A DNA stretch of 64,000 nt from positions 248,001-312,000 of the forward strand of contig NZ_CP017704.1 in NCBI RefSeq assembly GCF_002243645.1. The letters are read 5' to 3'. Numbering within the stretch: the first letter of the stretch is position 1; each line of letters begins with the position of its first letter. Below are positions 7,619 to 16,326 of the stretch, piece by piece. Source of the stretch: Peribacillus simplex NBRC 15720 = DSM 1321. GTDB taxonomy: Bacteria; Bacillota; Bacilli; Bacillales; DSM-1321. Under the pieces are notes generated by a model that was not told the origin of the DNA, ran no database searches, and worked only from the letters and a program-made list of their open reading frames with translations. Made by a program: the position numbers and the translations under genes.

Positions 7619-9178
7619 TTAGAACTCTATTTCCCCGATCGACATTTCAACGAGCTTCACTATTTCACCTTCATGAATTTGCCTATAAATCGCTTCAATG
7701 TCAGGATGGAAAAAGCGATCTTCTTCAACCTTCGGGACTTCGGTCCGAACTAAATGATATACCCTCTCCGTAACCGGCGACGGTTTCAATGGTAGATGAA
7801 AATCCATCGCTTGCGTTGCCGTCATCAGTTCAATGGCTAAAATATATTCAAGTTTCTTCGAAATCCGATAAGCTTTCTTCGCAGCGAAATAGGCAAAACT
7901 TATCACGTCTTCTTGGTTTGCGCATGTAGGGATATTATCTATTGTGGCTGGGTGCGAGAGCACCCTGATTTCATTTAATAGCCCGGCAGCTGTATATTGT
8001 GGAATCATGTAGCCACTATTTAAACCTGGATTAACCACTAAGAAATTAGGTAATTCACTAAGGTGATGGTTTACAAGCCGATCTATTCTGCGTTCTGTTA
8101 TTTTTGCTAAGTTTGCTAACGCAATGGAAATCGTATCCGCGTATATCCCAACAAATGACCCATCAAAATTCCCAGCCATTAGTGCAATTCCATCTTCCTC
8201 TTCCGGAAAAATCAGAGGATTGTCACTTACAGAGTTCATTTCATTCTCGATTGAAACAGCAGCGTCTTTCAATACTCTTTTTATGGCTCCATGGACTTGT
8301 GGAATGCATCGTAAGCTAAGTGCATCTTGTAATCTATGTTCCTTGTAAGTATCAATGATTTGGCTGCCTTCAAGGATCCTTGTTACATTTCTGGCTGTCT
8401 TAGCCTGTTCCTCATGTTTTTTCAATGCATGTGGACGGGGATCAAATGCTTTTATTGTACCTTTTAGCACTTCTAATGACATAGCTCCCGTAATGTCCGC
8501 GGTTTTTGCTGCTTGCATGCTATTGTATAAAGCCAGGACAGCCATCGCAGTGACGGAAGCAGTTCCGCTTATAAGAGCAAGTCCTTCCTTACACCCAAGC
8601 GTAACTGGCTTCAATCCAGATTGTGCTAACGCATCCTTTCCCGGAAGAAGCTCATCATTGTACCACGCCCGTCCCTCCCCGATCACCAATAAGGACATGT
8701 GGGCTTCAGGAGACAGATACCCCACTGACCCCTCACCTGGAACATAGGGAAGTATATCGTGATTTAACAGTGAAGCGATAAGCTTTAAAACTTGTAACCG
8801 GACCCCTGAATAACCCTGGCCTAAATTCACGAGTATCATCAATTGAATGGCTCTTACGACTTCTTTTTCAAGAGGTTCCCCTACTGAAACAGCATGTGAA
8901 CGAACTATATTCCGTTGAAGGGTTTCTGCGTCTTGTGGAGAAATCACTTCTGTCATATTACTGCCAAAACCCGTCGTTACACCGTAAATCAATCTATTAT
9001 CTTCTAAAAACTTTTCTATTAAGCTTCGTGATTTATCCACCCTTTCACAATATGCCTCGGTGAAAGTAACTTTTGCACCATATCTTGCAACCGCTATTAT
9101 CTCTTCGATTGAGACTGCACCATCACCTAGTGCAACCTCTTTAATATCTTTAGGGTGTAAAAAATCGGGCGTTATCAT
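7619..9178 (-). CDS. HAL/PAL-family aromatic amino acid lyase homologue lacking the MIO triad
   Basis: 519 residues from the ATG at 9178 (a GTG 6 codons upstream is also open). The fold is clearly that of histidine ammonia-lyase: LIYGVTTGFG near 63-72, RSHAVSVGEP near 93, a Q-x-x-x-SLRCIPQVHGA block, SVSDNPLIF, and TCANQEDVISF. The canonical GSVG-ASG-DLAPLAH reads GSVGYLSPEAH at 150-160: Ala-Ser-Gly, which cyclises to the electrophilic MIO cofactor, is missing as an exact three-residue gap, and the following Asp is Tyr. The conserved Asn of LLNGT is Ser (LISGT, near 204). Other active-site residues (Tyr, Arg, Glu) remain. It may be an MIO-independent enzyme, a binding protein, or inactive. 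It sits 3' of an MFS transporter in one likely operon. Confidence 0.85.
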   Translation of the reverse strand: MITPDFLHPKDIKEVALGDGAVSIEEIIAVARYGAKVTFTEAYCERVDKSRSLIEKFLEDNRLIYGVTTGFGSNMTEVISPQDAETLQRNIVRSHAVSVGEPLEKEVVRAIQLMILVNLGQGYSGVRLQVLKLIASLLNHDILPYVPGEGSVGYLSPEAHMSLLVIGEGRAWYNDELLPGKDALAQSGLKPVTLGCKEGLALISGTASVTAMAVLALYNSMQAAKTADITGAMSLEVLKGTIKAFDPRPHALKKHEEQAKTARNVTRILEGSQIIDTYKEHRLQDALSLRCIPQVHGAIKRVLKDAAVSIENEMNSVSDNPLIFPEEEDGIALMAGNFDGSFVGIYADTISIALANLAKITERRIDRLVNHHLSELPNFLVVNPGLNSGYMIPQYTAAGLLNEIRVLSHPATIDNIPTCANQEDVISFAYFAAKKAYRISKKLEYILAIELMTATQAMDFHLPLKPSPVTERVYHLVRTEVPKVEEDRFFHPDIEAIYRQIHEGEIVKLVEMSIGEIEF

Positions 9179-9259
9179 CCTTACACATCTCCTCACCTAT
9201 GACTCATCAAGAAGGAGAAAAAAATTTGGTCCTTCTCATTTATTAACTGGAAATTAATC

Positions 9260-10645
9260 TTATGTTATTTTCTTATTTTCTGTAAAGGGAATATCGGTTC
9301 CCTTCGATAAGTTTCCCGCTTCTAGCAAAGGGTCACTTGCTTCATGCAAAGAAAGATTCTTCGTTTCAGGTGCCCAGGCTATCGATACGATCAAGCCAAT
9401 CAGCAGAATTGCTGCCATTCCTGCCATTGAAGCACTTAATCCAAATGAACTTAAAGAAACAGGCAGCAGAAATGTTCCAATCGCAGAACCAATTCGACTA
9501 ATTGCCGTAACCATACCTATTCCAGATCCACGGATCTCAGTTGGAAAAAGCTCTGCTGGGTATACTAATGTAAGGTTTGATGCTGCTGACATGAAAAAAG
9601 TAAAGATCAAGAAGGCTATCAACATTAAGAATTGAGAACCATTGTGTAAGAAGCTGAGTGAAAACAATGAAACGGTAAGGATCGTGAAAGCCCCGATGGT
9701 AAATCCTCTACGAGAAAATTTTGCAAGCAACCAAAGACCAAAAATTGCCCCAACAAGCAAGAATAGATTTAACATGGTATCGGCAAAAAAGTTTTGTTCA
9801 AAACCCATTGTACTTAGTATAGACGGAAGGAAAGTGTAGATTGCGAAGTACGGAATAACAAGAGTTAATTTGAATATTCCACCAAAAGCCGTACGCTTAC
9901 GAAGCTTTTTACTGAAAAGTCCACGAAATCCTAGAGTCTTTTGATTTTCAGTACCAGTAATCGTTTCTCCCATTTCAACGTTTGATCCAAGGTGTTTTTT
10001 TACAATCTGGCGAGCTTCTTCGACACGCCCCATGCTGACAAGCCATCTTGGTGATTCAGGCGTTCCTATTCTTAAGATTAAAACCACAATAGCCGGAATC
10101 GCAGCACTAACAAGCATCCAACGCCATGAGTCTGAACCAACCTGTCCCAGGTAATGACCAACAAAGTTTGATGCTACATATCCAAGCGTCCATACTACGT
10201 TTATAGATGCGAGGAGCGAGGAACGATACTTTTTTGGTGAAAACTCGGCGAGTAGAGTCGTACCGACGGCATAATCTCCTCCAAGTCCAAAACCAATTAG
10301 TAACCGTAAAATGAAAAGTTCTTCTGGACCACTAACAAAAAATTGTAAAATAGTAGCTACCGTGATAAGTAAAAAGTTTACGAGAAAGATTTTCTGTCTG
10401 CCTACACGATCAGAAAGTCTTCCAAGTATTAAAGATCCGGCAAAAAGACCGATTAAAGCGGAACTGCCGATCAGTCCTGTCCACATTGCATTCATGTTCA
10501 TTTGAGGCCCGAATACTGTCAATGCCATCGCAATGATCCCAAGGGAATAGCCATCACAGAAGCTTGAACCGAATGTAAGTCCAGCAATTCGAAAATGAAA
10601 CTTATTAAATGGGGCATCGTCTATAGTGAATTTTTGTTCGTTCAA
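9260..10645 (-). CDS. MFS transporter, metabolite:H+ symporter type
   Basis: 461 residues from a TTG start preceded by GGAGGGG; a longer open frame upstream has no ribosome site and non-membrane sequence. Twelve hydrophobic segments are visible. The A-motif GRLSDRVGRQKIF lies between helices 2 and 3, and PESPRWLVSMGRVEEAR follows helix 6, as in sugar-porter and aromatic-acid/metabolite:H+ symporters. GGDYAVGTTLLAEFSP in helix 4 matches the same group. It is 5' of the lyase-like gene with an 80 bp gap, so it probably imports that protein's substrate or ligand. The promoter region shares a 17 bp motif with that of hutU. Confidence 0.85.
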   Translation of the reverse strand: MNEQKFTIDDAPFNKFHFRIAGLTFGSSFCDGYSLGIIAMALTVFGPQMNMNAMWTGLIGSSALIGLFAGSLILGRLSDRVGRQKIFLVNFLLITVATILQFFVSGPEELFILRLLIGFGLGGDYAVGTTLLAEFSPKKYRSSLLASINVVWTLGYVASNFVGHYLGQVGSDSWRWMLVSAAIPAIVVLILRIGTPESPRWLVSMGRVEEARQIVKKHLGSNVEMGETITGTENQKTLGFRGLFSKKLRKRTAFGGIFKLTLVIPYFAIYTFLPSILSTMGFEQNFFADTMLNLFLLVGAIFGLWLLAKFSRRGFTIGAFTILTVSLFSLSFLHNGSQFLMLIAFLIFTFFMSAASNLTLVYPAELFPTEIRGSGIGMVTAISRIGSAIGTFLLPVSLSSFGLSASMAGMAAILLIGLIVSIAWAPETKNLSLHEASDPLLEAGNLSKGTDIPFTENKKIT

Positions 10646-10879
10646 AGAATCCCCTCCATTTTTTGATTTATCAGATTTATGTATCAAAAAACTATTACTG
10701 TAATACTCTGGCAGTGTCCCTGAAATTAAATGAACAGATTTCAGTTCCACTAAATAATGATATTTTACTGACTTTACCAAACAAGGAATGTACACCTGCA
10801 TGCATGTTAGAAATTAATTTACAGCTAGCTTTTCATTTTATGATTAAGCTTAATACTAAAAAGAAAATCCAGCAATGAA

Positions 10880-10915
10880 TTATGAAATAATAATCTTTTT
10901 ATAATTTATTTCATA
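10880..10915. promoter_or_regulatory. Inverted repeat TATGAAATAA/TTATTTCATA shared with the hutU promoter
   Basis: TATGAAATAA (10881-10890) and its complement TTATTTCATA (10906-10915) flank a 15 bp spacer about 250 bp upstream of the MFS start. The stretch TTTTATAATTTATTTCA (10897-10913) recurs exactly at 14421-14437 upstream of hutU. Confidence 0.5.
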
Positions 10916-10971
10916 TTTTTCTACCTTTTTTGTCTTTTAAGCTATGAAATATATAGTTTCTCTTCTTAATT

Positions 10972-11124
10972 TTAAGATTCAACTAACCATAAATCATTGA
11001 AATAAATGACTTCACTAAGGATTTTACAGCCTTCTATTACCTCGAATTTTTCCCTAGCTTCCTTTTCTGTGGTAAACTCAAACATTTTTATGCCATTTTT
11101 CGAATGGATAGTGATTATCCACAT
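10972..11124 (-). CDS. Small conserved hypothetical protein, 50 residues
   Basis: The ATG at 11124 is preceded by GGAGGGAATTTT, an excellent ribosome site; a longer frame starting upstream lacks one. The protein (MWIITIHSKNGIKMFEF...) is hydrophilic with a compact beta-alpha-beta look. It resembles small uncharacterised Bacillus proteins that I recognise by pattern only. It stands alone between hutI and the MFS gene. No function can be assigned. Confidence 0.7.
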   Translation of the reverse strand: MWIITIHSKNGIKMFEFTTEKEAREKFEVIEGCKILSEVIYFNDLWLVES

Positions 11125-11287
11125 AAAATTCCCTCCACATGGAAGATTCATTTCCACGATTTCCTTAAAACACTTTCATTTAATTCCACTGTAAAGCAGT
11201 AAAGCATTTAACGCTGGCAATGGGTAGGATGATAAACCACCATCCTACCATTCAGCACCATTACATTTGATAAATACTTCTAAAAGC

Positions 11288-11326
11288 CCATTCCATCCCC
11301 TGATTTTTTCAGCGGATGGAATGGGT
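11288..11326 (-). terminator. Strong hairpin after hutI
   Basis: CCCATTCCATCC pairs with GGATGGAATGGG around a 15-base loop; the minus-strand tail is CTTTTAG, so the T-run is weak. A second hairpin, GGTAGGATG/CATCCTACC, lies just downstream at 11223-11250. Confidence 0.55.
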
Positions 11327-11370
11327 AGATATTGATTGAGAATCGAGGCCGTATCTTTTTTTAGTGATTT

Positions 11371-12669
11371 TTAAAGGCCAGTCAGGCTTTTGGCATCAGT
11401 CTTCACTCTGTCATTCACAACTTGAACACCGTTTTTCCATACAGTCTTAACATGATTAACCCCAAATAAATATTGCAATTCCTGGTAGTTTTCAACATTC
11501 CATAAAACGACATCCGCTTGTTTTCCTACTTCAAGCGAACCTATCTTCTCTTGTCTGTTGATTGCACAAGCAGCATTGTATGTTGCCGCCGTAAGCGCTT
11601 CAGCAGGAGTAAGCCGCATCGAGATGCATGCCAGATTCATGACAAGTGGCATAGAAGTCGTCGGTGAGGATCCAGGATTGCAATCGGTCGAAATGGCAAC
11701 AGCTACACCTTCATCAACCATTCGGCGTCCTGGGGCCGCATCTTCTCTTAAATACAAAGCTGTGGCTGGAAGCAAGCAGGCAATGGTTCCTGACTTAGCC
11801 ATGGCTTGAATTCCCTCTTCGGAAGCCTTTAATAAATGCTCAGCTGAAATAGCCCCTATTTTGGCAGCTAGTTCTGCTCCCCCGTATGGCTCAATTTCAT
11901 CGGCATGAATTTTAGGGATCAAGCCGTACTTTTTCCCCGCCTTTAAAATCCGCTCTGATTGTTCAGGGGTAAAAACCCCCTTTTCACAAAATACATCATT
12001 GAATTCAGCAAGCTTTTCTTCAGAGACGATTGGAAGCATATCATTAATCAGATGATCAACAAATTCATCCTCACGGCCTTTATAATCTTTTGGGACCGCA
12101 TGGGCTCCCATAAAGGTAGGAACTAAATCAATCGGATGCTCTTCCTGTAACTTCTTCATCACCCGCAACTGCTTCAATTCGGTTTCCAAATTCATTCCAT
12201 AACCGCTTTTACCTTCTACTGTAGTCACGCCATGAGCGAGAAACGAATCAAGGCGTCGTATGGTTTGTTCCATCAACTCTTCTTCACTTGCTTCCCTTGT
12301 CATGCGGGTGGTTGCATGAATGCCCCCACCTCCGTTCATGATGTCCATATATGTTGCACCTTCAAGACGCATTTCAAATTCACGCTCACGGCTCCCGCCA
12401 TATACAACATGCGTATGTGGATCAACTAGCCCAGGTGTCACCAAATGGCCAGTTGCATCAAAGACTTCAGCTTCATGCATTCTATCTGCATAGAGTTCTT
12501 CCAATTCTTTGGTCGTACCGATCGCTTGGATCAAACCAGATTCCATCCATATACTTCCATCTTCAATCAACCCAAGCTCCGACATTGCCTCTTTGGAACG
12601 AGGACCTTTCCTATCAGCGGTGAGGGTAGCAAGTTGAGTGGCATGTTTTATCCAAATTGGTTTTGTCAT
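11371..12669 (-). CDS. hutI: Imidazolonepropionase
   Basis: 432 residues, the normal length. It hydrolyses 4-imidazolone-5-propanoate to N-formimino-L-glutamate, the third step of histidine degradation. The amidohydrolase metal site is visible: [10 protein letters not shown] near residue 82, [11 protein letters not shown] near 155, [12 protein letters not shown] near 250, and [11 protein letters not shown] near 325. The start overlaps the hutU stop by 4 bp (ATGA), so the two genes are translationally coupled. The next steps (hutG or hutF) are not in the window. Confidence 0.96.
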   Translation of the reverse strand: MTKPIWIKHATQLATLTADRKGPRSKEAMSELGLIEDGSIWMESGLIQAIGTTKELEELYADRMHEAEVFDATGHLVTPGLVDPHTHVVYGGSREREFEMRLEGATYMDIMNGGGGIHATTRMTREASEEELMEQTIRRLDSFLAHGVTTVEGKSGYGMNLETELKQLRVMKKLQEEHPIDLVPTFMGAHAVPKDYKGREDEFVDHLINDMLPIVSEEKLAEFNDVFCEKGVFTPEQSERILKAGKKYGLIPKIHADEIEPYGGAELAAKIGAISAEHLLKASEEGIQAMAKSGTIACLLPATALYLREDAAPGRRMVDEGVAVAISTDCNPGSSPTTSMPLVMNLACISMRLTPAEALTAATYNAACAINRQEKIGSLEVGKQADVVLWNVENYQELQYLFGVNHVKTVWKNGVQVVNDRVKTDAKSLTGL

Positions 12670-14342
12670 TGTTTATCAATTCCTTTATCAAGCATCGGGA
12701 TATTAATTCCTCTTTCACGAGCTGTTTCCTCTGCCAGTTCATACCCTGCATCAACATGACGCACTACCCCCATCCCAGGGTCCGTTGTCAGCACTCGCTC
12801 AATCCTTGCTCCTGCTTCTTTTGTGCCGTCTGCCACAATTACAACGCCTGCATGCATGGAGTAACCCATTCCTACGCCGCCGCCATGATGTACGGAAACC
12901 CAGGTTGCACCGCCCACTGCATTCACCATTGCATTTAAGATCGGCCAGTCAGCCACTACATCCGAACCATCCTTCATGGCTTCCGTTTCACGATTCGGCG
13001 AGGCGACAGAGCCTGAATCCAAATGGTCACGCCCAATCACTATCGGTGCCTTCAATTCACCACTTGCAACCATATCATTGAGGATTTTACCAAAACGGGC
13101 GCGCTCCCCATAACCAAGCCAGCATATGCGGGAAGGCAGACCTTGGAACTGAATTTTTTCTTGAGCCATTCTGATCCAGTTACATAAATGTTCATTATCA
13201 GCGAATTCGCGTAAAATTGCTTGGTCTGTTTTATAAATGTCTTCTGGATCACCAGATAAAGCGACCCAGCGGAATGGACCTTTACCTTCACAAAATTGTG
13301 GACGGATATAAGCTGGAACGAAGCCAGGGAAGTCAAAAGCATTCTCTACCCCTTCATCTTTCGCAACTTGACGGATATTGTTGCCATAATCAAACGTCAC
13401 GGCTCCTTTTTCCATCATTTCAAGCATCGCTCTTACATGTTTGGCCATTGAAGCTTTAGAGAGTTTAATATACTCTTCTGGATTTGCATTCCGTAATTCT
13501 GCAGCCTCCACCATTGACAGGCCTGAAGGAGTATATCCATTTAATGGATCATGGGCGGAAGTCTGATCCGTCAAGACATCCGGAATAAAGTTCCTGGCGA
13601 TCATTTCCGGAAGAATATCTGAAGCATTACCAATCAAACCAATCGATAATGCTTTTCCTGCAAGTTTTGCTTCTTTGGCTAAACGAATGGCTTCATCCAA
13701 AGAATCCGTTTTCACATCGGTATAACGAGTCTCTATCCTCCTGTCAATTCTTGTTTCATCAACATCGATTCCGATACAGACACCACCGTTCATCGTAACT
13801 GCTAGCGGCTGTGCTCCTCCCATTCCGCCTAAACCTGCCGTTAGAGTAATGGTGCCTTTTAACGAGTTATTGAAATGTTGTTTTGCAAGCTCGGCAAAGG
13901 TCTCGTATGTACCCTGGACGATTCCTTGAGAACCAATATATATCCAGCTACCAGCTGTCATCTGCCCATACATCATCAATCCCTTTTTATCAAGTTCATG
14001 GAATGTTTCCCAGTTCGCGTAAGCAGGGACGATATTTGAATTTGCAAGCAGGACACGTGGTGCATCCGAATGCGTTTTAAAAATAGCCACCGGTTTCCCT
14101 GATTGGACCAATAAAGTTTCATCTTCTTCAAGCTCTTTTAGTGATTTGACGATTGCATCAAAGCATTCCCAGTTACGAGCTGCTTTCCCAATCCCTCCGT
14201 ATACCACCAAATCTTCTGGACGTTCAGCGACTTCAGGATCCAAATTATTCATCAACATTCTAAGCACTGCTTCTTGTTGCCATCCTTTTGTATGCAATTC
14301 TGTTCCTGTATATCGGATAACCTTGTTTGTAATCGTGTTCAT
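12666..14342 (-). CDS. hutU: Urocanate hydratase (urocanase)
   Basis: About 558 residues; the second of two in-frame ATGs is better spaced from the GGGGG ribosome site, the first being at 14348. It converts urocanate to imidazolonepropionate using tightly bound NAD+. Visible blocks are [13 protein letters not shown] near the N-terminus, the NAD loop [14 protein letters not shown] near 170, [13 protein letters not shown] near 270, and [12 protein letters not shown] near 410. It is the first gene of hutUI. No hutH, hutP or hutG is adjacent; the only HAL-family gene nearby lacks the MIO triad. Confidence 0.97.
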   Translation of the reverse strand: MNTITNKVIRYTGTELHTKGWQQEAVLRMLMNNLDPEVAERPEDLVVYGGIGKAARNWECFDAIVKSLKELEEDETLLVQSGKPVAIFKTHSDAPRVLLANSNIVPAYANWETFHELDKKGLMMYGQMTAGSWIYIGSQGIVQGTYETFAELAKQHFNNSLKGTITLTAGLGGMGGAQPLAVTMNGGVCIGIDVDETRIDRRIETRYTDVKTDSLDEAIRLAKEAKLAGKALSIGLIGNASDILPEMIARNFIPDVLTDQTSAHDPLNGYTPSGLSMVEAAELRNANPEEYIKLSKASMAKHVRAMLEMMEKGAVTFDYGNNIRQVAKDEGVENAFDFPGFVPAYIRPQFCEGKGPFRWVALSGDPEDIYKTDQAILREFADNEHLCNWIRMAQEKIQFQGLPSRICWLGYGERARFGKILNDMVASGELKAPIVIGRDHLDSGSVASPNRETEAMKDGSDVVADWPILNAMVNAVGGATWVSVHHGGGVGMGYSMHAGVVIVADGTKEAGARIERVLTTDPGMGVVRHVDAGYELAEETARERGINIPMLDKGIDKQ

Positions 14343-14420
14343 TTTCATTTCCCCCTTGTTTTTGTTATATTTTCATTCTATAAGAAAAATTCAGAATAAT
14401 TAATTATAATTTAATGATTA

Positions 14421-14500
14421 TTTTATAATTTATTTCAATGTTTTGTAGTTAACTTTATTTTTTTATGATTAATTTCACAAATTACATTGTTATGAAATAA
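14421..14500. promoter_or_regulatory. hutU upstream region with copies of the shared motif
   Basis: TTTTATAATTTATTTCA (14421-14437) is identical to 10897-10913 upstream of the MFS/lyase genes, and TATGAAATAA (14491-14500) repeats the other arm. The arms are 53 bp apart here against 15 bp there. I infer a common regulator. Confidence 0.5.
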
Positions 14501-14502
14501 AT

Positions 14503-14539
14503 AAAAAAGGACGATTCATTTATTGAATCGTCCTTTTTT
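14503..14539. terminator. Bidirectional terminator at the end of the AraC-type regulator gene
   Basis: GGACGATTCA/TGAATCGTCC is a 10 bp perfect stem with a 5-base loop, flanked by A-runs on the left and T-runs on the right. It overlaps the stop codon of the regulator gene. Confidence 0.85.
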
Positions 14540-16007
14540 ATAATCCAGACCGATATGCTGATGGTGTACAAGCTTCAAGCAGTTTGAATTTGGCATTGAA
14601 ATAAGTTTGATGTGAATAGCCGGCTAATTGTGAGATTTCCTCCAATGATAAATCCGTTTCCTTTAATAAACGTTTAGCTTCCCTAATTCGAACTTGATGC
14701 AGCGTATTTCGAAAAGACTCGCCGGATTCAGCTGCAAAACGACGGCTGAGTGTGCTTTTATTGATACGCAGAGTATCTGCACAACTCGCTAGATTCCACT
14801 GGGCGTCCCAATAGTTGGACTCGATCAGCTCTCTTGCTTTTTCGCTAAGTGTGCGTGCCCCTTCCTGTAATTGTCCATGATCCTGCAGAAGCATATGGGT
14901 GGTGAATGCATGCAGCTCTTTTACTATTTGATGAATGACAGGTTTATGTACAATTTGCTGAAATACATCATAGTATATTGCTTCTAAAGAGGCAGTTTGC
15001 AAGTTGTAGGATTTCATATGCCTACGAATCTGCGCGAGTACGCTTGTAAGGCGGATACGAACGATTTCCGGGTCGGGGTATGGTCGTTCATAAGTAAGGA
15101 ATTCACGTTCAATCCAGTTCCTGATGGCTTTCGCATCCCGCCTTTCGAGCATTTCTATCCAAAGTCTTTGTTCAAGAGGAGTGAGGAATGGATCCATTTC
15201 TTGAGGCGAAGTCTGTTGACTTTCGGCTAAAATGATATCATATCCATCGAAAAAGATTTGTCTCGTAAATTCACGTGTTTGCTGATACATCCTTTTTAAA
15301 GACTCATCTGAAGTTGCCGCTTTTATTATGATGGCAAGGGGCTCATCCATTCTTTCTTTCCAGTGAGCAAGGAACGCTTGGTACTCTTCCTTATATACCT
15401 CCATTTCCTTTGTTTCCTGAACACATAAAATAAAATCCGATAAAGCAAAGATTTGATTCTTCCCAGTAAAAGAATATCGTTGCAGTTCATCGTAAACTAA
15501 AGGAAGGGTCTTGTTATCAGGTGTCAAAAAAGCGACCATGGTTATTCGACTTTCATGCCTCCGGTCCGTCAAGAAGAAATCAGGATACCCAATATCCAGA
15601 GCATTCTCATCATCCATGGTGTTTGTCGAAAGTAGACCTGGACCATTTCTCAATTGAAAACGCAATTGTTGGATATGTTTTACCAAATCCGCCGAAGAAA
15701 AAGGACGGAATAAAACATCTTCAGCACGAAAACGTAAGGCTCGGTAAGCCGTTTGAAAGATTCGCTCAGATGAAATGCCTAACCATCGAATTCCCCTCCG
15801 CTTTAAAGAAACACCAATCGCCTCACTTTCATCCGTCCAAATATCCATATCCAAAATAACGAATTCCGGTTGCTGATTGCGCATGCCCTTTTCAAATTCT
15901 TCAATCGTTTTCCATAAGATCAGTTTAACTCCCGTTAGGTGGGACTCCACTATCCACCGAATTCCTTGAGCCTCAATCTCATCTTTTGCCACCAAATGAA
16001 TTTCCAC
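14538..16007 (-). CDS. Two-domain regulator: receiver-like N-terminus, AraC-type DNA-binding C-terminus
   Basis: 489 residues, in the size range of YesN-type response regulators. Residues 1-115 look like a receiver (acidic AKDE near 7-10, VILDMD near 50), but the usual Lys before the last strand is Arg (LFRPF). The middle 280 residues match nothing I recognise. Residues about 385-489 contain two helix-turn-helices (LASCADTLRINKSTLSRRF and LEEISQLAGYSHQTYFNAKF), typical of AraC. No histidine kinase is adjacent. It lies just upstream of hutU in the same direction, behind a terminator, so a role in hut control is plausible but unproven. Confidence 0.8.
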   Translation of the reverse strand: MEIHLVAKDEIEAQGIRWIVESHLTGVKLILWKTIEEFEKGMRNQQPEFVILDMDIWTDESEAIGVSLKRRGIRWLGISSERIFQTAYRALRFRAEDVLFRPFSSADLVKHIQQLRFQLRNGPGLLSTNTMDDENALDIGYPDFFLTDRRHESRITMVAFLTPDNKTLPLVYDELQRYSFTGKNQIFALSDFILCVQETKEMEVYKEEYQAFLAHWKERMDEPLAIIIKAATSDESLKRMYQQTREFTRQIFFDGYDIILAESQQTSPQEMDPFLTPLEQRLWIEMLERRDAKAIRNWIEREFLTYERPYPDPEIVRIRLTSVLAQIRRHMKSYNLQTASLEAIYYDVFQQIVHKPVIHQIVKELHAFTTHMLLQDHGQLQEGARTLSEKARELIESNYWDAQWNLASCADTLRINKSTLSRRFAAESGESFRNTLHQVRIREAKRLLKETDLSLEEISQLAGYSHQTYFNAKFKLLEACTPSAYRSGL

Positions 16008-16249
16008 ATCATCACCTCATTTCTGCTGTTATTCCTGTAATGAATAAATATGAAGTCAGCACTTGAAAAGAAAAGGAAAGGAATCCCTGGTCTTTTCGAA
16101 TGCACTTGTATCTCATCTCCATTCTAATCCCGCCGAAAACTACAAACAAGTCTTATTGGGCAGAACCTGCGATATAGATTAAATATTGACATGCTTAACT
16201 GGAATTTTCATCCCATATATATGTACTTCCTATATGAAAATATAAAAAG
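16008..16249. other. Intergenic region upstream of the AraC-type regulator
   Basis: AT-rich leader of the leftward regulator gene. I see no small ORF with a ribosome site and no clear promoter match. Confidence 0.4.
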
Positions 16250-16293
16250 AAACATCATGGAAACCTTGTGATTTCCAATGATGTTTCTTTTTT
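16245..16293 (-). terminator. Terminator after the ACS-family transporter gene
   Basis: GAAACATCATGGAAA pairs with TTTCCAATGATGTTTC (one bulge), with A-rich and T-rich flanks on the two sides, so it can work in both directions. Confidence 0.8.
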
Positions 16294-16326
16294 AGTCACT
16301 TTTAATCTTCAGTACATTTAGAAGCG

